Below, piece after piece: positions 42,676 through 53,445 of a stretch of 64,000 nt of DNA (positions are counted from its first letter, which is position 1; every line of letters starts with the position of its first letter). Source of the DNA: Planctomycetota bacterium. GTDB taxonomy: Bacteria; Planctomycetota; UBA1135; UBA2386. Both the position numbers and the translations under genes were made by a program. The notes beneath the pieces were generated by a model, which was not told the DNA's origin, did no database searches, and worked only from the letters and a program-made list of their open reading frames with translations. Location of the stretch: the NCBI GenBank assembly GCA_016716265.1, contig JADJWQ010000006.1:3933501-3997500 (forward strand). Reading direction: 5' to 3'.

Positions 42676-42875
42676 GCCCTTCGGATAGCTGACGCATCGA
42701 CTCAGCGCTGCTAGGCCACCGCACTCGAAGCACCGCTGGTTGCGTCGCACGGTCCGCACATTGAAGTCGGACGCGGTCGCGACCTCGGTCTGCAACGCCT
42801 AGCCCTGCTCAACTAGATTGACTATCGCGTATGCAGCTTCGCCCATGCGGTCGTCCGCGGCGTTGAGCCAGCGTC
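42676..42875 (-). pseudogene. Decayed transposase N-terminus (helix-turn-helix fragment)
   Basis: On the minus strand one frame reads RWLNAADDRMGEAAYAIVNL, VEQG, an in-frame TAG, then LQTEVATASDFNVRTVRRNQ and RCFECGGLAALSRCVSYPKG. This is the pattern of the N-terminal helix-turn-helix of several transposase families (VSxRTVRRxxRRFExGGLAALxR). The nonsense codon and the missing catalytic part make it a remnant. It sits at the right edge of the segment inserted in the hydrolase-like gene. Confidence 0.5.
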
Positions 42876-42963
42876 AACCCGCCCGCCGGCACGACGCGGT
42901 AGCTACCGCCGGTCTGGACCCGGCAGCGGCTGTTGTGATCGGCACGATCCACTCTGCCGTTGC

Positions 42964-43630
42964 CAGCTGATCGAAAACAATGCCGCCACGTTCGCGCTCT
43001 ACTCGTTGCTGGTGGGTGTCGGTGGCGTGGATCGGCAGCGCGTCGCTATCTATTGCCACAGCCAGGGTAACCTGATCATGTCGAATGCCCTGACCGCGGT
43101 GGCTATCGCGATGGGGAGCGAGGCGCTGAAAGGGGGTCGAGGTCAACAGCTTCGGCTCGCCGTGCCGCTATTGGCCACCGAACATCACGCGCGTCAACAA
43201 CGCATTCACGTTCGACCCTGGGAGCTGGCTCGACCTGCAAACGGACCTCTCGAGCTCCAAGGTCGGCTTCGTCGCGGGCCACGCCTTCCAGCACTACATG
43301 CGGCACGACGCGGAGTTCGTCGTGAACCGGTTCCGCTGGGGCGGGTTCGGGCTGACGGTCGGCATGGACGAGCAGGGCCTCGCGGAGTACCTCGTCGGCA
43401 TCGGCAACAACCCCGCTCGGACCAGGCGCATCTTCGAGCGGCTGCGGGACGCTCATCCGTCGGACAGCGACGACGTTGCATTCGAGTACGTGCAGCGTGC
43501 ACCCGACCGGCTGCTGCGTGTGCTGAAGGCCGCCGACCCGGGACTGATCGAGCTCCTCGTCGACCTGATGGAGTCCGGCTACACGAGCCGCTCCGAGCGT
43601 GAGGCGATCGAACGATTGCGGTCGATCTGA
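42964..43630 (+). pseudogene. C-terminal half of the split alpha/beta-hydrolase-like gene, frameshifted
   Basis: The frame starts abruptly at QLIENNAATFALYSLLVGVG and contains the nucleophile elbow VAIYCHSQGNLIMSNAL. At the AAAGGGGG run (43129-43136) the frame shifts; after it, VEVNSFGSPCRYWPPNITRV, FVVNRFRWGGFGLTVGMDEQ and FEYVQRAPDRLLRVLKAADP continue the same protein to TGA 43628. With the fragment at 39917 it makes up one gene interrupted by about 2.6 kb. The serine in HSQGN would be the active residue of a lipase/esterase-like enzyme. Confidence 0.7.
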
Positions 43631-43872
43631 GCCTCCACTCGGCGGCATCCGCGTGCATCAGGGGGAGTCCGGCGCGACGCCGGTGAACACCGGCCGGCGC
43701 TCGTGCGCCAACGACTCCGCGGATCCCTGCCACGGCTGGGTGCCCAGGGTCGCGGCGGACCCTTCCGGATGCGACCATTCGACCGCGGTGCCCTGCCGCT
43801 TCCGGCGCCTGTCCGCCCCCACGACGGGTGCGGCCCGAGCCGTTGCCGCCGCCACCTCTTGGGATCCCATCG

Positions 43873-45246
43873 ATGCGACACCCTCGTCCGAACTCGTCAG
43901 CACGGCTGCTCGCCGGCCTCTCCGCGGTGCTCGCCGGGATGGTCCTACCGACCGCGAGCGCGCAGGAGTGGCGGCCGCCGAACGTCGTGATCGTGTTCAC
44001 CGACGACCAGGGCTACGGCGACCTGTCGTGCCAGGGCCATCCGACGCTCCACACGCCGCACCTCGACGCGCTCGCGACCCGCGGTGTGAAGCTCACGCAG
44101 TTCTACGTCGCCGCTCCGTTGTGCTCGCCGTCGCGGGCGGCGCTGCTGACCGGCTGCTACCCCAAACGCGTCGGGATGCACCGGCACGTCGTGTTCCCCG
44201 GCGACGATCGTGGACTGGCTCCGAGCGAGGTGACGCTCGCCGAGGTGTTGCGCGCGCGGGGCTATGCGACCGCCTGTTTCGGCAAGTGGCATCTCGGGCA
44301 CCGGCGCGGACTCCTGCCGACCGACCAGGGCTTCGACGAGTTCTTCGGCGTGCCCTACTCGAACGACATGGCGCAGCAGCACAGGCGACCCGACAACGAC
44401 TATCCGTTCCGGCTGCCGCTGCTGCACGGGACGGAGGTCGTCGAATGGGAGCCGGACCAGCGGCTGCTGACGCGGCGCTACACCGACGCGGCCATCGCGT
44501 TCATCGAGGCTCACCACGACCGGCCGTTCTTCGTCTATCTGCCACACTCGATGCCGCACATCCCGATCTACGCCTCCGACGAGTTCGCCGGGCGTAGCCC
44601 GCGCGGCCTGTACGGCGACGTGATCGAGGAGATCGACGCCAACGTCGGTCGGCTCGTCGCGACGCTCGATCGACTCGGTGTCCGCGACGACACGCTGCTG
44701 ATCTTCACGAGCGACAACGGACCGTGGCTGCAATTCGGCGAGAACGGCGGCTCGGCCGGACCGCTGCGCGGCGGCAAGGGCACCAACTGGGAGGGCGGCC
44801 AGCGCGAGCCCGCGATCGCGTCCTGGCCCGGCACCTTGCCGGAGGGCGCCGTGTGTCGCGAGGTCGTCACCAGCATGGACCTGCTGCCGACGATCGCCGC
44901 GTGGGCCGGTGCCGCGCTCGACCCCGAGCGGACGATCGACGGCCACGACGTCCGTGCGCTGCTGCGCTGCGAGCCCGGCGCGCAGTCGCCGACCGACGCG
45001 TTCCTCTACTACGCGTCGCGCGGCGAGCTGGCCGGCATCCGGCGGGGGGCCTGGAAGCTGCTGCTCGAACCGGGCGAGCTCTACCACCTGGAGCACGACA
45101 TCGGTGAACAGCGCGACGTCGCCGCGCGGCACCCGGAGCTGTGCGCCGAGCTGCGCGCGCTCGCGCTCGAGCGCGACGCGGCGATCACCGCCGCGGCCCG
45201 GCCGGAGGCGCACGTCGAGGAGCTGGTGTTCGATCCGCGGAAGTGA
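43873..45246 (+). CDS. Secreted sulfatase (Cys-type, arylsulfatase family)
   Basis: 457 residues from ATG 43873, with a signal peptide (LLAGLSAVLAGMVLPTASAQ). It is a type I sulfatase: the metal Asp pair is in IVFTDDQGYGDLSCQGHP, and the formylglycine motif is LCSPSRAALLTG with Cys as the residue to be converted. FGKWHLGH, HSMPHIPIY and FTSDNGPW supply further active-site residues. It removes sulfate esters from glycans or small molecules outside the cytoplasm. An anaerobic or FGE-type maturase must act elsewhere. It stands upstream of the MoxR operon, 286 bases away, and may be separate. Confidence 0.95.
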   Translation: MRHPRPNSSARLLAGLSAVLAGMVLPTASAQEWRPPNVVIVFTDDQGYGDLSCQGHPTLHTPHLDALATRGVKLTQFYVAAPLCSPSRAALLTGCYPKRVGMHRHVVFPGDDRGLAPSEVTLAEVLRARGYATACFGKWHLGHRRGLLPTDQGFDEFFGVPYSNDMAQQHRRPDNDYPFRLPLLHGTEVVEWEPDQRLLTRRYTDAAIAFIEAHHDRPFFVYLPHSMPHIPIYASDEFAGRSPRGLYGDVIEEIDANVGRLVATLDRLGVRDDTLLIFTSDNGPWLQFGENGGSAGPLRGGKGTNWEGGQREPAIASWPGTLPEGAVCREVVTSMDLLPTIAAWAGAALDPERTIDGHDVRALLRCEPGAQSPTDAFLYYASRGELAGIRRGAWKLLLEPGELYHLEHDIGEQRDVAARHPELCAELRALALERDAAITAAARPEAHVEELVFDPRK

Positions 45247-45532
45247 GCGGAGCGCGCGGCCGTGCCCCCGGCCGGTGCGCGCCGCCCGGGCGATCTGCCG
45301 CGCTGGTCGGGACTGTCGCCCGGGCCGGGCGTCGGCTACCGTCGGCCCGCCGCTGGGGCCCCGCGAAGGCCCGATCGCAGCGGGATCGTGTGCCGTCCCG
45401 ACCGCCCCGCCGCGAGGCCCCGCACCCTCGCCGCAGCCCGGCAGCCGGTGGCTGCGCGCCCCCCGTCGCCTGCGGCGCCGACGGCCAGCCCCGGCCACCC
45501 CCGAACCGTCTTCCCCTCAGACGAGCTGCCCC

Positions 45533-46549
<1,017 letters not shown>

Positions 46550-46607
46550 CGGCGTCGCCGATCACGCTTCCCCCGAGCGCACGCTGACGATCTGCAGACG
46601 AGCAGCC

Positions 46608-47477
46608 ATGTTCGACGTCGAGTTCCTGCGCAAGCTCGAGTACCTCGACGTCGTGGCGCGCAAGATCCTCGCCGGCCGCATCCGCGCGGACCGGCTCTCT
46701 TCGCGCCGCGGCACGAGCGTCGAGTTCGAGGACTTCCGCCAGTACGCGGTCGGCGACGACCTGCGCTACGTGGACTGGAACGTGTTCGGCCGTCTCGAGG
46801 AGTTCTTCCTCAAGCTCTACCGGGAGGAGGAGAACCTGCACCTGACCGTGCTGCTCGACCAGAGCGCCTCGATGCGCTTCGGGACGATCGACAAGTTCGA
46901 CTATGCACGGCAGGTGGCGGCGGCCATCGCCTACATCGGTATGAGCAACCTCGACGACGCGAACGTGCACGCGTTCGGTCCGGACGTCGTCAAGTCGATG
47001 GGGCGCATGCGCGGCAAGGGGAAGGTCCGGCAGATGTTCGACTTCCTGACCGCGCTCGAGCCGGGCGGTGAGACCGACCTGAAGCGGTCGTTCCGCCGCT
47101 TCATCGGCGAGGAGCGGCGGCGCGGGGTGGTCGTCGTCGTCAGCGACCTCTACGACGTCGACGGTGTGATGCCGGCACTGCGCTACCTCAAGAGCCGCCG
47201 CCACGAGATCTACGTCGTGCACGTCACGGACCGCAGCGAGGCCGAGCCGGCATTGCGTGGCGACCTGCGCCTCGTCGACGGCGAGACCGGAGCGTGGCGC
47301 GACCTGACCATCACCGACGCGCTGCGCAAGAAGTACGTCGACGCGTTCGAGAGCCACGCACGCGGCGTCGAGCAGTTCTGCCGGCAGAAGGAGATCGGCT
47401 ACGCGCGCGCCTGGACCCACGTCACGTTCGACGAGCTGGTGCTGCGGATCCTCAAGCGCGGAGGGCTCGTCGCGTGA
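46608..47477 (+). CDS. DUF58 domain protein
   Basis: 289 residues. The DUF58 signature RRGTSVEFEDFRQYAVGDDL, RYVDWNVFGR is at about residues 30-65, followed by a VWA-like fold with TVLLDQSASMRFG (MIDAS-like DxSxS) and VVVVSDLYDVDG. No membrane segments, so it is cytoplasmic. These proteins are standard partners of MoxR. Its stop overlaps the next start by 4 bases. Confidence 0.92.
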   Translation: MFDVEFLRKLEYLDVVARKILAGRIRADRLSSRRGTSVEFEDFRQYAVGDDLRYVDWNVFGRLEEFFLKLYREEENLHLTVLLDQSASMRFGTIDKFDYARQVAAAIAYIGMSNLDDANVHAFGPDVVKSMGRMRGKGKVRQMFDFLTALEPGGETDLKRSFRRFIGEERRRGVVVVVSDLYDVDGVMPALRYLKSRRHEIYVVHVTDRSEAEPALRGDLRLVDGETGAWRDLTITDALRKKYVDAFESHARGVEQFCRQKEIGYARAWTHVTFDELVLRILKRGGLVA

Positions 47478-49405
47478 GCTTCGCCGCCCCCGCCGGCATC
47501 TGGCTCGCGCTGGTCGCGGTGCCGGTCGTCGTGCTGTATCTGCTGAAGATCCGGCGCCACCGGCGCACCGTCCCCTACCTGCGGCTGTGGGAGCGCCTGG
47601 TCGGTGAGCGCCAGTTCACGACGCTGTTCCGGCGGCTGCAGAAGTGGCTGTCGCTGCTGCTCCAGCTCCTGATCCTCGCCAGCATCGTGCTCGCGTTTGC
47701 GGCGTGGACGCTGTCGGACTCGTTCCTGAAGGAGGAGTCCGTCGTGCTGGTCGTCGATACGAGCGCGAGCATGTCGGGTCGCACCGCACCCGATGACGCG
47801 CGCACGCGCTTCGAGTCGGCGGTCCAGCGCGCCCGCGAGCTGGTCGAGGGGCGCTCGGCGGAGGACCGTTACGCCGTCGTCGCGGCGGGTGCGGAGCCGG
47901 AGGTCCTGCAGGGCTTCACCCGCTCCACGCTGCGGCTGCGGGAGGCGCTCGACCGGTTGACGCCGACGCGCGCGAGCGGCGATCTGCCGGGTGCGGTCGC
48001 ATTGTGCCGCGACCTGCTCGCCGATGCCGAGCATCCGGTGATCCTGCTGCTGTCGGACGTCGCCGGTGGCAGCGCACCCGAGCTCGCCGCTGCCGACGAC
48101 GTCGTGCGCTGGCTGCCGGTCGGACGCAGCACGCCCAATGTCGCGATCCGGCGCTTCCAGGTGCGCCGCAACATCGCGCTCGGCACCGATGATCTGCTGC
48201 TCGTCGTCGCGAACGAGTCGGACGAGCCGCGCTCGGTCGAGGTCGAGATCGCCGTGTCCGGCAACCTGCGCACCGTGCTCCCGCTCGAGCTCGCGGCGCG
48301 CGAAGTGAAGACCGAGCACCGCGACCTCGGTGCGCCGGTCGGCGGCTTCCTCGAGGCGCGGCTGGTCCACCCGGCCGGCGCCGACGGCACGCCGGGCGCC
48401 GACGGCCTCGCGCAGGACGACGTCGCGTTCGCCGCGATCGAACCGGCGAAGGCGTTCCGCGTGCTGCTCGTCACGCGCGACGAGGCGGAGCAGGCGCCGT
48501 TCCTCGCCGCGCTCGAAGCGCTCGGCCCGCTGATCGACCGCGACGAGACCGCCGGCACCACCCCGGAGCTGTGGCCGTCGCTGCCGCCCTCGACCATCGC
48601 GGGCTACGACCTCGTCGTGTTCGTCAACGAAGCCCCCGCCAGCCTGCCGGCGACCGGTCGCTTCCTGTGCCTGCATGCGCTGCCCGGGGGGCTGCCCGCG
48701 CGCGCGGCGGCCGACGAGCAGGCGCCGCAGATCACCGAGCTCGACCGCGACCACCCGATGAACCGCTTCCTGCAGGAGCGCAGCCTGCGGCCGCCGGGTG
48801 CGCGGCCGCTCGACCTGACGGCGGGGGACGTGTTCCTGTCGACTGCCGGAGGGCCGGTCGGCGTGGTGTTCGACGCACCGGGGCGCCGCGTCGTCTACGT
48901 CGGGCTCGACCTGCTCGCCGACCTGTTCTTCCTGCAGGTCGCGTTCCCGATCCTGCTGCGCAATGCGCTGGCGTGGATGGACGAGGAGGCGACGCGGATG
49001 CTGGAGCCGACCTATCGGCCCGGCGAGCCGCTGCGTCCGCGATTGCGACTGCCCGACGACGTGCGCGAGGCCGAGGTCGGTCGGGCGACCGGGCTCGGTG
49101 CCGGCGACGGCACGCGCGAGCGCACGATCGTGCCGGTGCGCGACGGCCGGTTCACCTTCACCGACACGCAGGAACCCGGCCGCTACTGGGTACGGGTCGG
49201 TGATCGCGCGTATCGCACGACCGTCAATCTGTTCGACGCTGCCGAGTCCGACCTGACGATGCCTGACGCGGGCGGTCCGGTCGATCCGGAGCTCGAGCGC
49301 TCGGGCTTCCTGTTCGGTCGCGACCTGTGGCCGATCCTGGCGCTCGTCGCGCTCGGCTTGTGGCTGTGCGAGTGGCTCCTGTTCCACCGGAGGGTCACGG
49401 AATGA
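47474..49405 (+). CDS. BatA/VWA-domain membrane protein
   Basis: 643 residues from GTG 47474. The N-terminal BatA region has two membrane segments (GIWLALVAVPVVVLYLLKIR and about 60-80) and the VWA domain follows with MIDAS VLVVDTSASMSGRTAPDD. The middle is a long beta-rich part with no known motif, and a last membrane helix (DLWPILALVALGLWLCEWLL) anchors the C-terminus. The VWA region would be exposed on the outer side of the inner membrane, where MoxR/DUF58 act with it. It overlaps both neighbours by 4 bases. Confidence 0.88.
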   Translation: MSFAAPAGIWLALVAVPVVVLYLLKIRRHRRTVPYLRLWERLVGERQFTTLFRRLQKWLSLLLQLLILASIVLAFAAWTLSDSFLKEESVVLVVDTSASMSGRTAPDDARTRFESAVQRARELVEGRSAEDRYAVVAAGAEPEVLQGFTRSTLRLREALDRLTPTRASGDLPGAVALCRDLLADAEHPVILLLSDVAGGSAPELAAADDVVRWLPVGRSTPNVAIRRFQVRRNIALGTDDLLLVVANESDEPRSVEVEIAVSGNLRTVLPLELAAREVKTEHRDLGAPVGGFLEARLVHPAGADGTPGADGLAQDDVAFAAIEPAKAFRVLLVTRDEAEQAPFLAALEALGPLIDRDETAGTTPELWPSLPPSTIAGYDLVVFVNEAPASLPATGRFLCLHALPGGLPARAAADEQAPQITELDRDHPMNRFLQERSLRPPGARPLDLTAGDVFLSTAGGPVGVVFDAPGRRVVYVGLDLLADLFFLQVAFPILLRNALAWMDEEATRMLEPTYRPGEPLRPRLRLPDDVREAEVGRATGLGAGDGTRERTIVPVRDGRFTFTDTQEPGRYWVRVGDRAYRTTVNLFDAAESDLTMPDAGGPVDPELERSGFLFGRDLWPILALVALGLWLCEWLLFHRRVTE

Positions 49406-52122
49406 CGCCGCTGCTCGCCCTCGACCTGCAGCTCGAGCATCCGGAGTTCCTGTGGGTCCTCGCCGGTGCCGTGCCGGTGCTCGTCGTCGCCTCGCTCCGC
49501 AGCTACGCGATCCAGCCCCGTTGGTTGCGCGTCGCGTCGTTCGCGCTGCGCGTTGTCGGGCTCGCGGCCCTGACGCTCGCGCTGTGCCGGCCCGTGCTGC
49601 GTCACGAGCGTCCCGATGAGGCGGTCGTGTTCGCGCTCGACGTGTCGGACAGCGTCGACGAACCCGCATTGCAGGCGGCCGTCGAGCACGTCGCCGCGGC
49701 CACCCGCGCGCTGGCGGAGCACCAGCGCGCGGCGCTGCTGGTGTTCGGTGGGCGTCCGGAGATCGTCCGGCCGCTGCTCGCCGAGCCGATCGCGGTGGCG
49801 GGCCCGGAGCTCGTCGACAGCGTGTTCCACCGCCGCGAGGTAGCCGTCACGAAGGCGCGCATCCAGGAGCTGGAGCGCGACCTGTCGGCCGACGGTGCGG
49901 GCGCCCGCCTCGACGAGGCGAAGGCGCGCCTCGCCGCGCTGCAGGCGCGCGAGGCGGCGCTCGACACCAGGCAGTCGAGCCTGCGCGACGCGCTCCGGCT
50001 CGCGCGCAGCGTCATGCCGGAGGACGCGTTGCGGCGCATCGTGCTGTTCAGCGACGGCAACTGGACGCGCGACGACCCGGCCGCGGAGCTCGGGCAGCTC
50101 CGGCGGGCGGGGGTGAGGGTCGACGTGGTCGTCGCGACCGCCCGCGAGTCCAAGGAGATCGTCGCCGAGCGGCTCGATGCACCCGGTCAGGTGCGCGTGC
50201 GCGAGCCGGTCGAGCTCGAGCTGGTCGTCGACGCCGCCGAGGCCGCGGACGTCGAGATCGAGCTCTATCGCAACCAGTTCAAGCTCACGACGCAGCCGAT
50301 GAGCCTGCGTGCGGGCCGCAACGTCGTCAACATCCCGAAGCAGGAGCTCGAGGAGGGCTTCCACGTGTTCGAGGCGGTCGTGCGGTCGAAGGACGACCCG
50401 CGCCCGGAGAACAACGTCGCGCGCGCCGTCGTCGTCGTGCAGGGCCGACCGAAGGTGCTGTTGATCGAGGGCGACGAGCAGGACGCGCGCTACCTGGAAG
50501 CGGCGTTGCAGGACGAGGACATCCTCGTCGAGGTCCGGCCGCCGGTCGGCTTCCCCGAGGACCTCAACGGCTTGCTCGCCTTCGACGTGCTGATGATCAG
50601 CGACGTCGCGGCGACCGACCTGCACTCGAGCCAGCTCGATCTCGTCAAGCGCTACGTCAAGGACTTCGGCGGCGGTCTCGTCATGCTCGGTGGCGAGCGC
50701 TCGTTCGGCCTCGGTGGCTACTACCGCACGCCGGTCGAGGACGCGCTGCCCGTGCGCATGCCGATCCAGAAGACGATCGAGAAGCCGAGCTTCGCGATGG
50801 TGCTGGTGCTCGATCGCTCCGGCTCGATGGCCGGCGAGAAGCTGGCGCTCGCGCGCGAGGCGGCGATCGCGTCGGCCGAGCTGCTGAAGAAGCAGGACCA
50901 GATCGGTGTGGTCTGCTTCGACGAGGCCGCCGACTGGGTCGTCGAGCTGCAGTCGGCGCAGAACCGCGACGAGATCGTCACGCAGATCGCGCGCATCAGC
51001 GAGGGCGGTGGCACCTACATCTACGCCGGGCTCTACGAGGCGTACATGGCGCTCACCGAGTCGACCGCCAAGCTCAAGCACTGCATCGTGCTGAGCGACG
51101 GCCACACGACCGGCTCGCGCGAGGAGCACCTCGACATCGTGCATCGCATGGCCGCCGAGCAGATCACGGTGTCGACCGTCGGCATCGGCGATGCGGACCA
51201 GGCATTGATGTCCGCGATGGCCGACGCCGGCGCCGGCGAGGCGTACTTCACGAACGACTTCGGCAACGTGCCGCAGATCTTCACGAAGGAGACGCTGCGC
51301 GCGAGCCGCAGCATGCTGGTCGAGGAGCCGTTCATCCCGGCGGCGACCGACGCCTTCGCGGCCGATCCGATGATGCGCGGCATCGAGCCCGCCGACTTCC
51401 CGCTGCTGCTCGGCTACGTGTCGACGACGCCGAAGGAGCGCGCGCGCGTGCTGCTCGTGTCCGATTACGGCGATCCGATCCTGGCGACCTGGAGCTACGG
51501 CCTCGGCCGTTCGGTCGCGTTCACCTCCGATGCGCGCAATCGCTGGGCGTCCGACTGGATCGGCTGGGAGGGCTTCGGCAAGTTCTGGTCGCAGGTCATC
51601 CGTGGCGTGATGGCGCGGGGCACGACCTCGGCCCTGCAGCAGGAGGCCGACATCCGGATCGATCGCGGCGAGGTGCGCATGACGATCGACTCGCGCGACC
51701 GCGATGGCCGGTTCGTCGACGAGGTCGAGCCGGTCGTGGCGGTCGTCGAGGCGTCGGGCGAGACGCGCGAGATGCCGAGCGAGCACACCGCGCCCGGTCT
51801 CCGCGAGCTGCGCTTCCCGCTGCAGACGTTCGGCGAATACGTGCGGCTGCGCGTCGAGTCCCGTCTGAACGGCGAGACCGTCGCCCTGAACCGCTATGCG
51901 CTGATCGAGTCCTATCCGCCCGAGTACCGGGCGGCAGCGCCGGACCGCGCGTTCCTCGAGTCCGTCGCTGCGACCACCGGCGGGCGCGTCGATGCGCCTG
52001 CGGACCGTGCGTTCGCGTTCGACGGCCCGCCGGCGCGCGGCCTCGAGGACCTGTGGCGCCTGCTGTTGCTGGTCGCCGGCCTGCTGCTGCCGCTCGATAT
52101 CGCTCTGCGCCGGCTCGCCTGA
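49402..52122 (+). CDS. Large membrane protein with two VWA-type domains
   Basis: 906 residues from ATG 49402 (GGAGGG at 49389-49394). Two N-terminal membrane helices (about 15-60) lead to a first VWA-like domain (VVFALDVSDSVDEPALQAAV) that contains a charged coiled segment (about 150-195). After a beta-sandwich region comes a glutamine-amidotransferase-like fold (KVLLIEGDEQDARYLEAALQ, FGGGLVMLGGERSFGLGGY), then a second VWA domain with a complete MIDAS (MVLVLDRSGSMAGEKLALAR). A C-terminal membrane helix (LWRLLLLVAGLLLPLDIALR) ends it. It completes the MoxR operon. Role inferred: surface or envelope assembly. Confidence 0.88.
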   Translation: MTPLLALDLQLEHPEFLWVLAGAVPVLVVASLRSYAIQPRWLRVASFALRVVGLAALTLALCRPVLRHERPDEAVVFALDVSDSVDEPALQAAVEHVAAATRALAEHQRAALLVFGGRPEIVRPLLAEPIAVAGPELVDSVFHRREVAVTKARIQELERDLSADGAGARLDEAKARLAALQAREAALDTRQSSLRDALRLARSVMPEDALRRIVLFSDGNWTRDDPAAELGQLRRAGVRVDVVVATARESKEIVAERLDAPGQVRVREPVELELVVDAAEAADVEIELYRNQFKLTTQPMSLRAGRNVVNIPKQELEEGFHVFEAVVRSKDDPRPENNVARAVVVVQGRPKVLLIEGDEQDARYLEAALQDEDILVEVRPPVGFPEDLNGLLAFDVLMISDVAATDLHSSQLDLVKRYVKDFGGGLVMLGGERSFGLGGYYRTPVEDALPVRMPIQKTIEKPSFAMVLVLDRSGSMAGEKLALAREAAIASAELLKKQDQIGVVCFDEAADWVVELQSAQNRDEIVTQIARISEGGGTYIYAGLYEAYMALTESTAKLKHCIVLSDGHTTGSREEHLDIVHRMAAEQITVSTVGIGDADQALMSAMADAGAGEAYFTNDFGNVPQIFTKETLRASRSMLVEEPFIPAATDAFAADPMMRGIEPADFPLLLGYVSTTPKERARVLLVSDYGDPILATWSYGLGRSVAFTSDARNRWASDWIGWEGFGKFWSQVIRGVMARGTTSALQQEADIRIDRGEVRMTIDSRDRDGRFVDEVEPVVAVVEASGETREMPSEHTAPGLRELRFPLQTFGEYVRLRVESRLNGETVALNRYALIESYPPEYRAAAPDRAFLESVAATTGGRVDAPADRAFAFDGPPARGLEDLWRLLLLVAGLLLPLDIALRRLA

Positions 52123-52153
52123 GCCGCCCCGAGCCGGCGCGGCGTACGGTGGG

Positions 52154-53221
52154 TCATTCTGATTTGCGCTCGGTCGCCGGCATGCCCCGGGCGGTGCGCT
52201 CCGCCTCGTTGCGGCGGTCGATGCGATCCAGGTGGCGCAGCAGCCCGCGCATGTCGACGAGGTGTCGCAGCACCCACAGGGTCCGGCCCCAGCGCATGCG
52301 CTTCTGCAACGGGTAACCCATGTAGTCGCCCGGTTCGGTGACGTCGGACAACAGCACCGAGTTGCCGCCGATGCGCACTCCGGCCGCGACCTTCAGGTGG
52401 CCGGCCACGACCGTATGTCCGCCGATGACGACGTCGTTGCCGACCGCGGTGCTGCCCGAGAACGCCGAGAGGCCCGCGATCGCGCAGCGCGCGCCGATCT
52501 CGCAGTTGTGGCCGAGATGCACGAGGTTGTCGATCTTGGTGCCGCGGCCGACGCGCGTCGTGCCGATCGTGCCGCGGTCGATCGTGACGTTCGCGCCGAG
52601 CTCCACGTCGTCCTCGATGACGACATTGCCGATCTGCGGGACCTTGATCCACTCGTCGTCGCCTCGCGCGTAGCCGAAGCCGTCGGCGCCGAGCACGGTG
52701 CCGGCGTGGACGATCACGCGGTTGCCGATCGTCGCGCCGTCGTAGACGACGACCCGAGGGTGCAGCAGGCAGTCGCGGCCGATCCGCACCTGCGCACCGA
52801 TGTGCACGCCCGGCTCGAGGATCGTGCCGGCACCGATGCGCGCGCCGGCTCCGACCGTCACGTGGGGGCCGATCCGGACCGGCGGCTCGAGCCGCGCGTC
52901 CGCAGCGACGACGGCGGTCGGGTGGACCGCGTGCTCGGTGGCGGTCGGCCGCGGGTGGAACCGGGCCGCGATGCGCGCGAACGCGGTCGACGGGTCGGCG
53001 ACGACGATCTGCGTCATCGGCAGCTCCAGTCGGCTGGGGACCAGCACCGCTCCCGCGCTCGAGGTCTCCGCCATCGCAACGAGCCGTTCCGAGCGCAGGA
53101 AGCCGAGCTGCCGCGGTCCGGCGAAGCGGATGTCGCCGACGCCGTCGATCTCCAGGCCCGGATCGCCGACGACGTTCCCGCCTACCAGAGCAGCCAGGCT
53201 GCGCACCGTCTCGACCGTCAT
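52154..53221 (-). CDS. lpxD: UDP-3-O-acylglucosamine N-acyltransferase LpxD
   Basis: 355 residues. The N-terminal uridine-binding domain is followed by a left-handed parallel beta helix of hexapeptide repeats (HPTAVVAADARLEPPVRIGP, GARIGAGTILEPGVHIGAQV) and the catalytic-His region LVHLGHNCEIGARCAIAG. A C-terminal helical extension is present. It adds the N-linked acyl chain in lipid A synthesis, so the organism should make lipid A-like lipids. It stands alone on the minus strand, converging with the VWA operon. Confidence 0.95.
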   Translation of the reverse strand: MTVETVRSLAALVGGNVVGDPGLEIDGVGDIRFAGPRQLGFLRSERLVAMAETSSAGAVLVPSRLELPMTQIVVADPSTAFARIAARFHPRPTATEHAVHPTAVVAADARLEPPVRIGPHVTVGAGARIGAGTILEPGVHIGAQVRIGRDCLLHPRVVVYDGATIGNRVIVHAGTVLGADGFGYARGDDEWIKVPQIGNVVIEDDVELGANVTIDRGTIGTTRVGRGTKIDNLVHLGHNCEIGARCAIAGLSAFSGSTAVGNDVVIGGHTVVAGHLKVAAGVRIGGNSVLLSDVTEPGDYMGYPLQKRMRWGRTLWVLRHLVDMRGLLRHLDRIDRRNEAERTARGMPATERKSE

Positions 53222-53445
53222 GGCCGATGTTATAGAGCCGATCCGCCGTGCCGGCCCATGGCCGGCCAGCGGAGTGCGTCGGCCGATCGGTGCGGAGCGG
53301 CGGCCCGAAACGCGACGCTCCTGCTCGGCCAGCCTGCGTTGCCCAGCGCGGTCCGCTAGGCTATCGAGCCCCTCCTGACCCGCCGCGTCGGGAACGCGGC
53401 GTGGTTCGCGCTGCCCCCGTCGGCCCTGCCGCTCGACCCGTCTCC

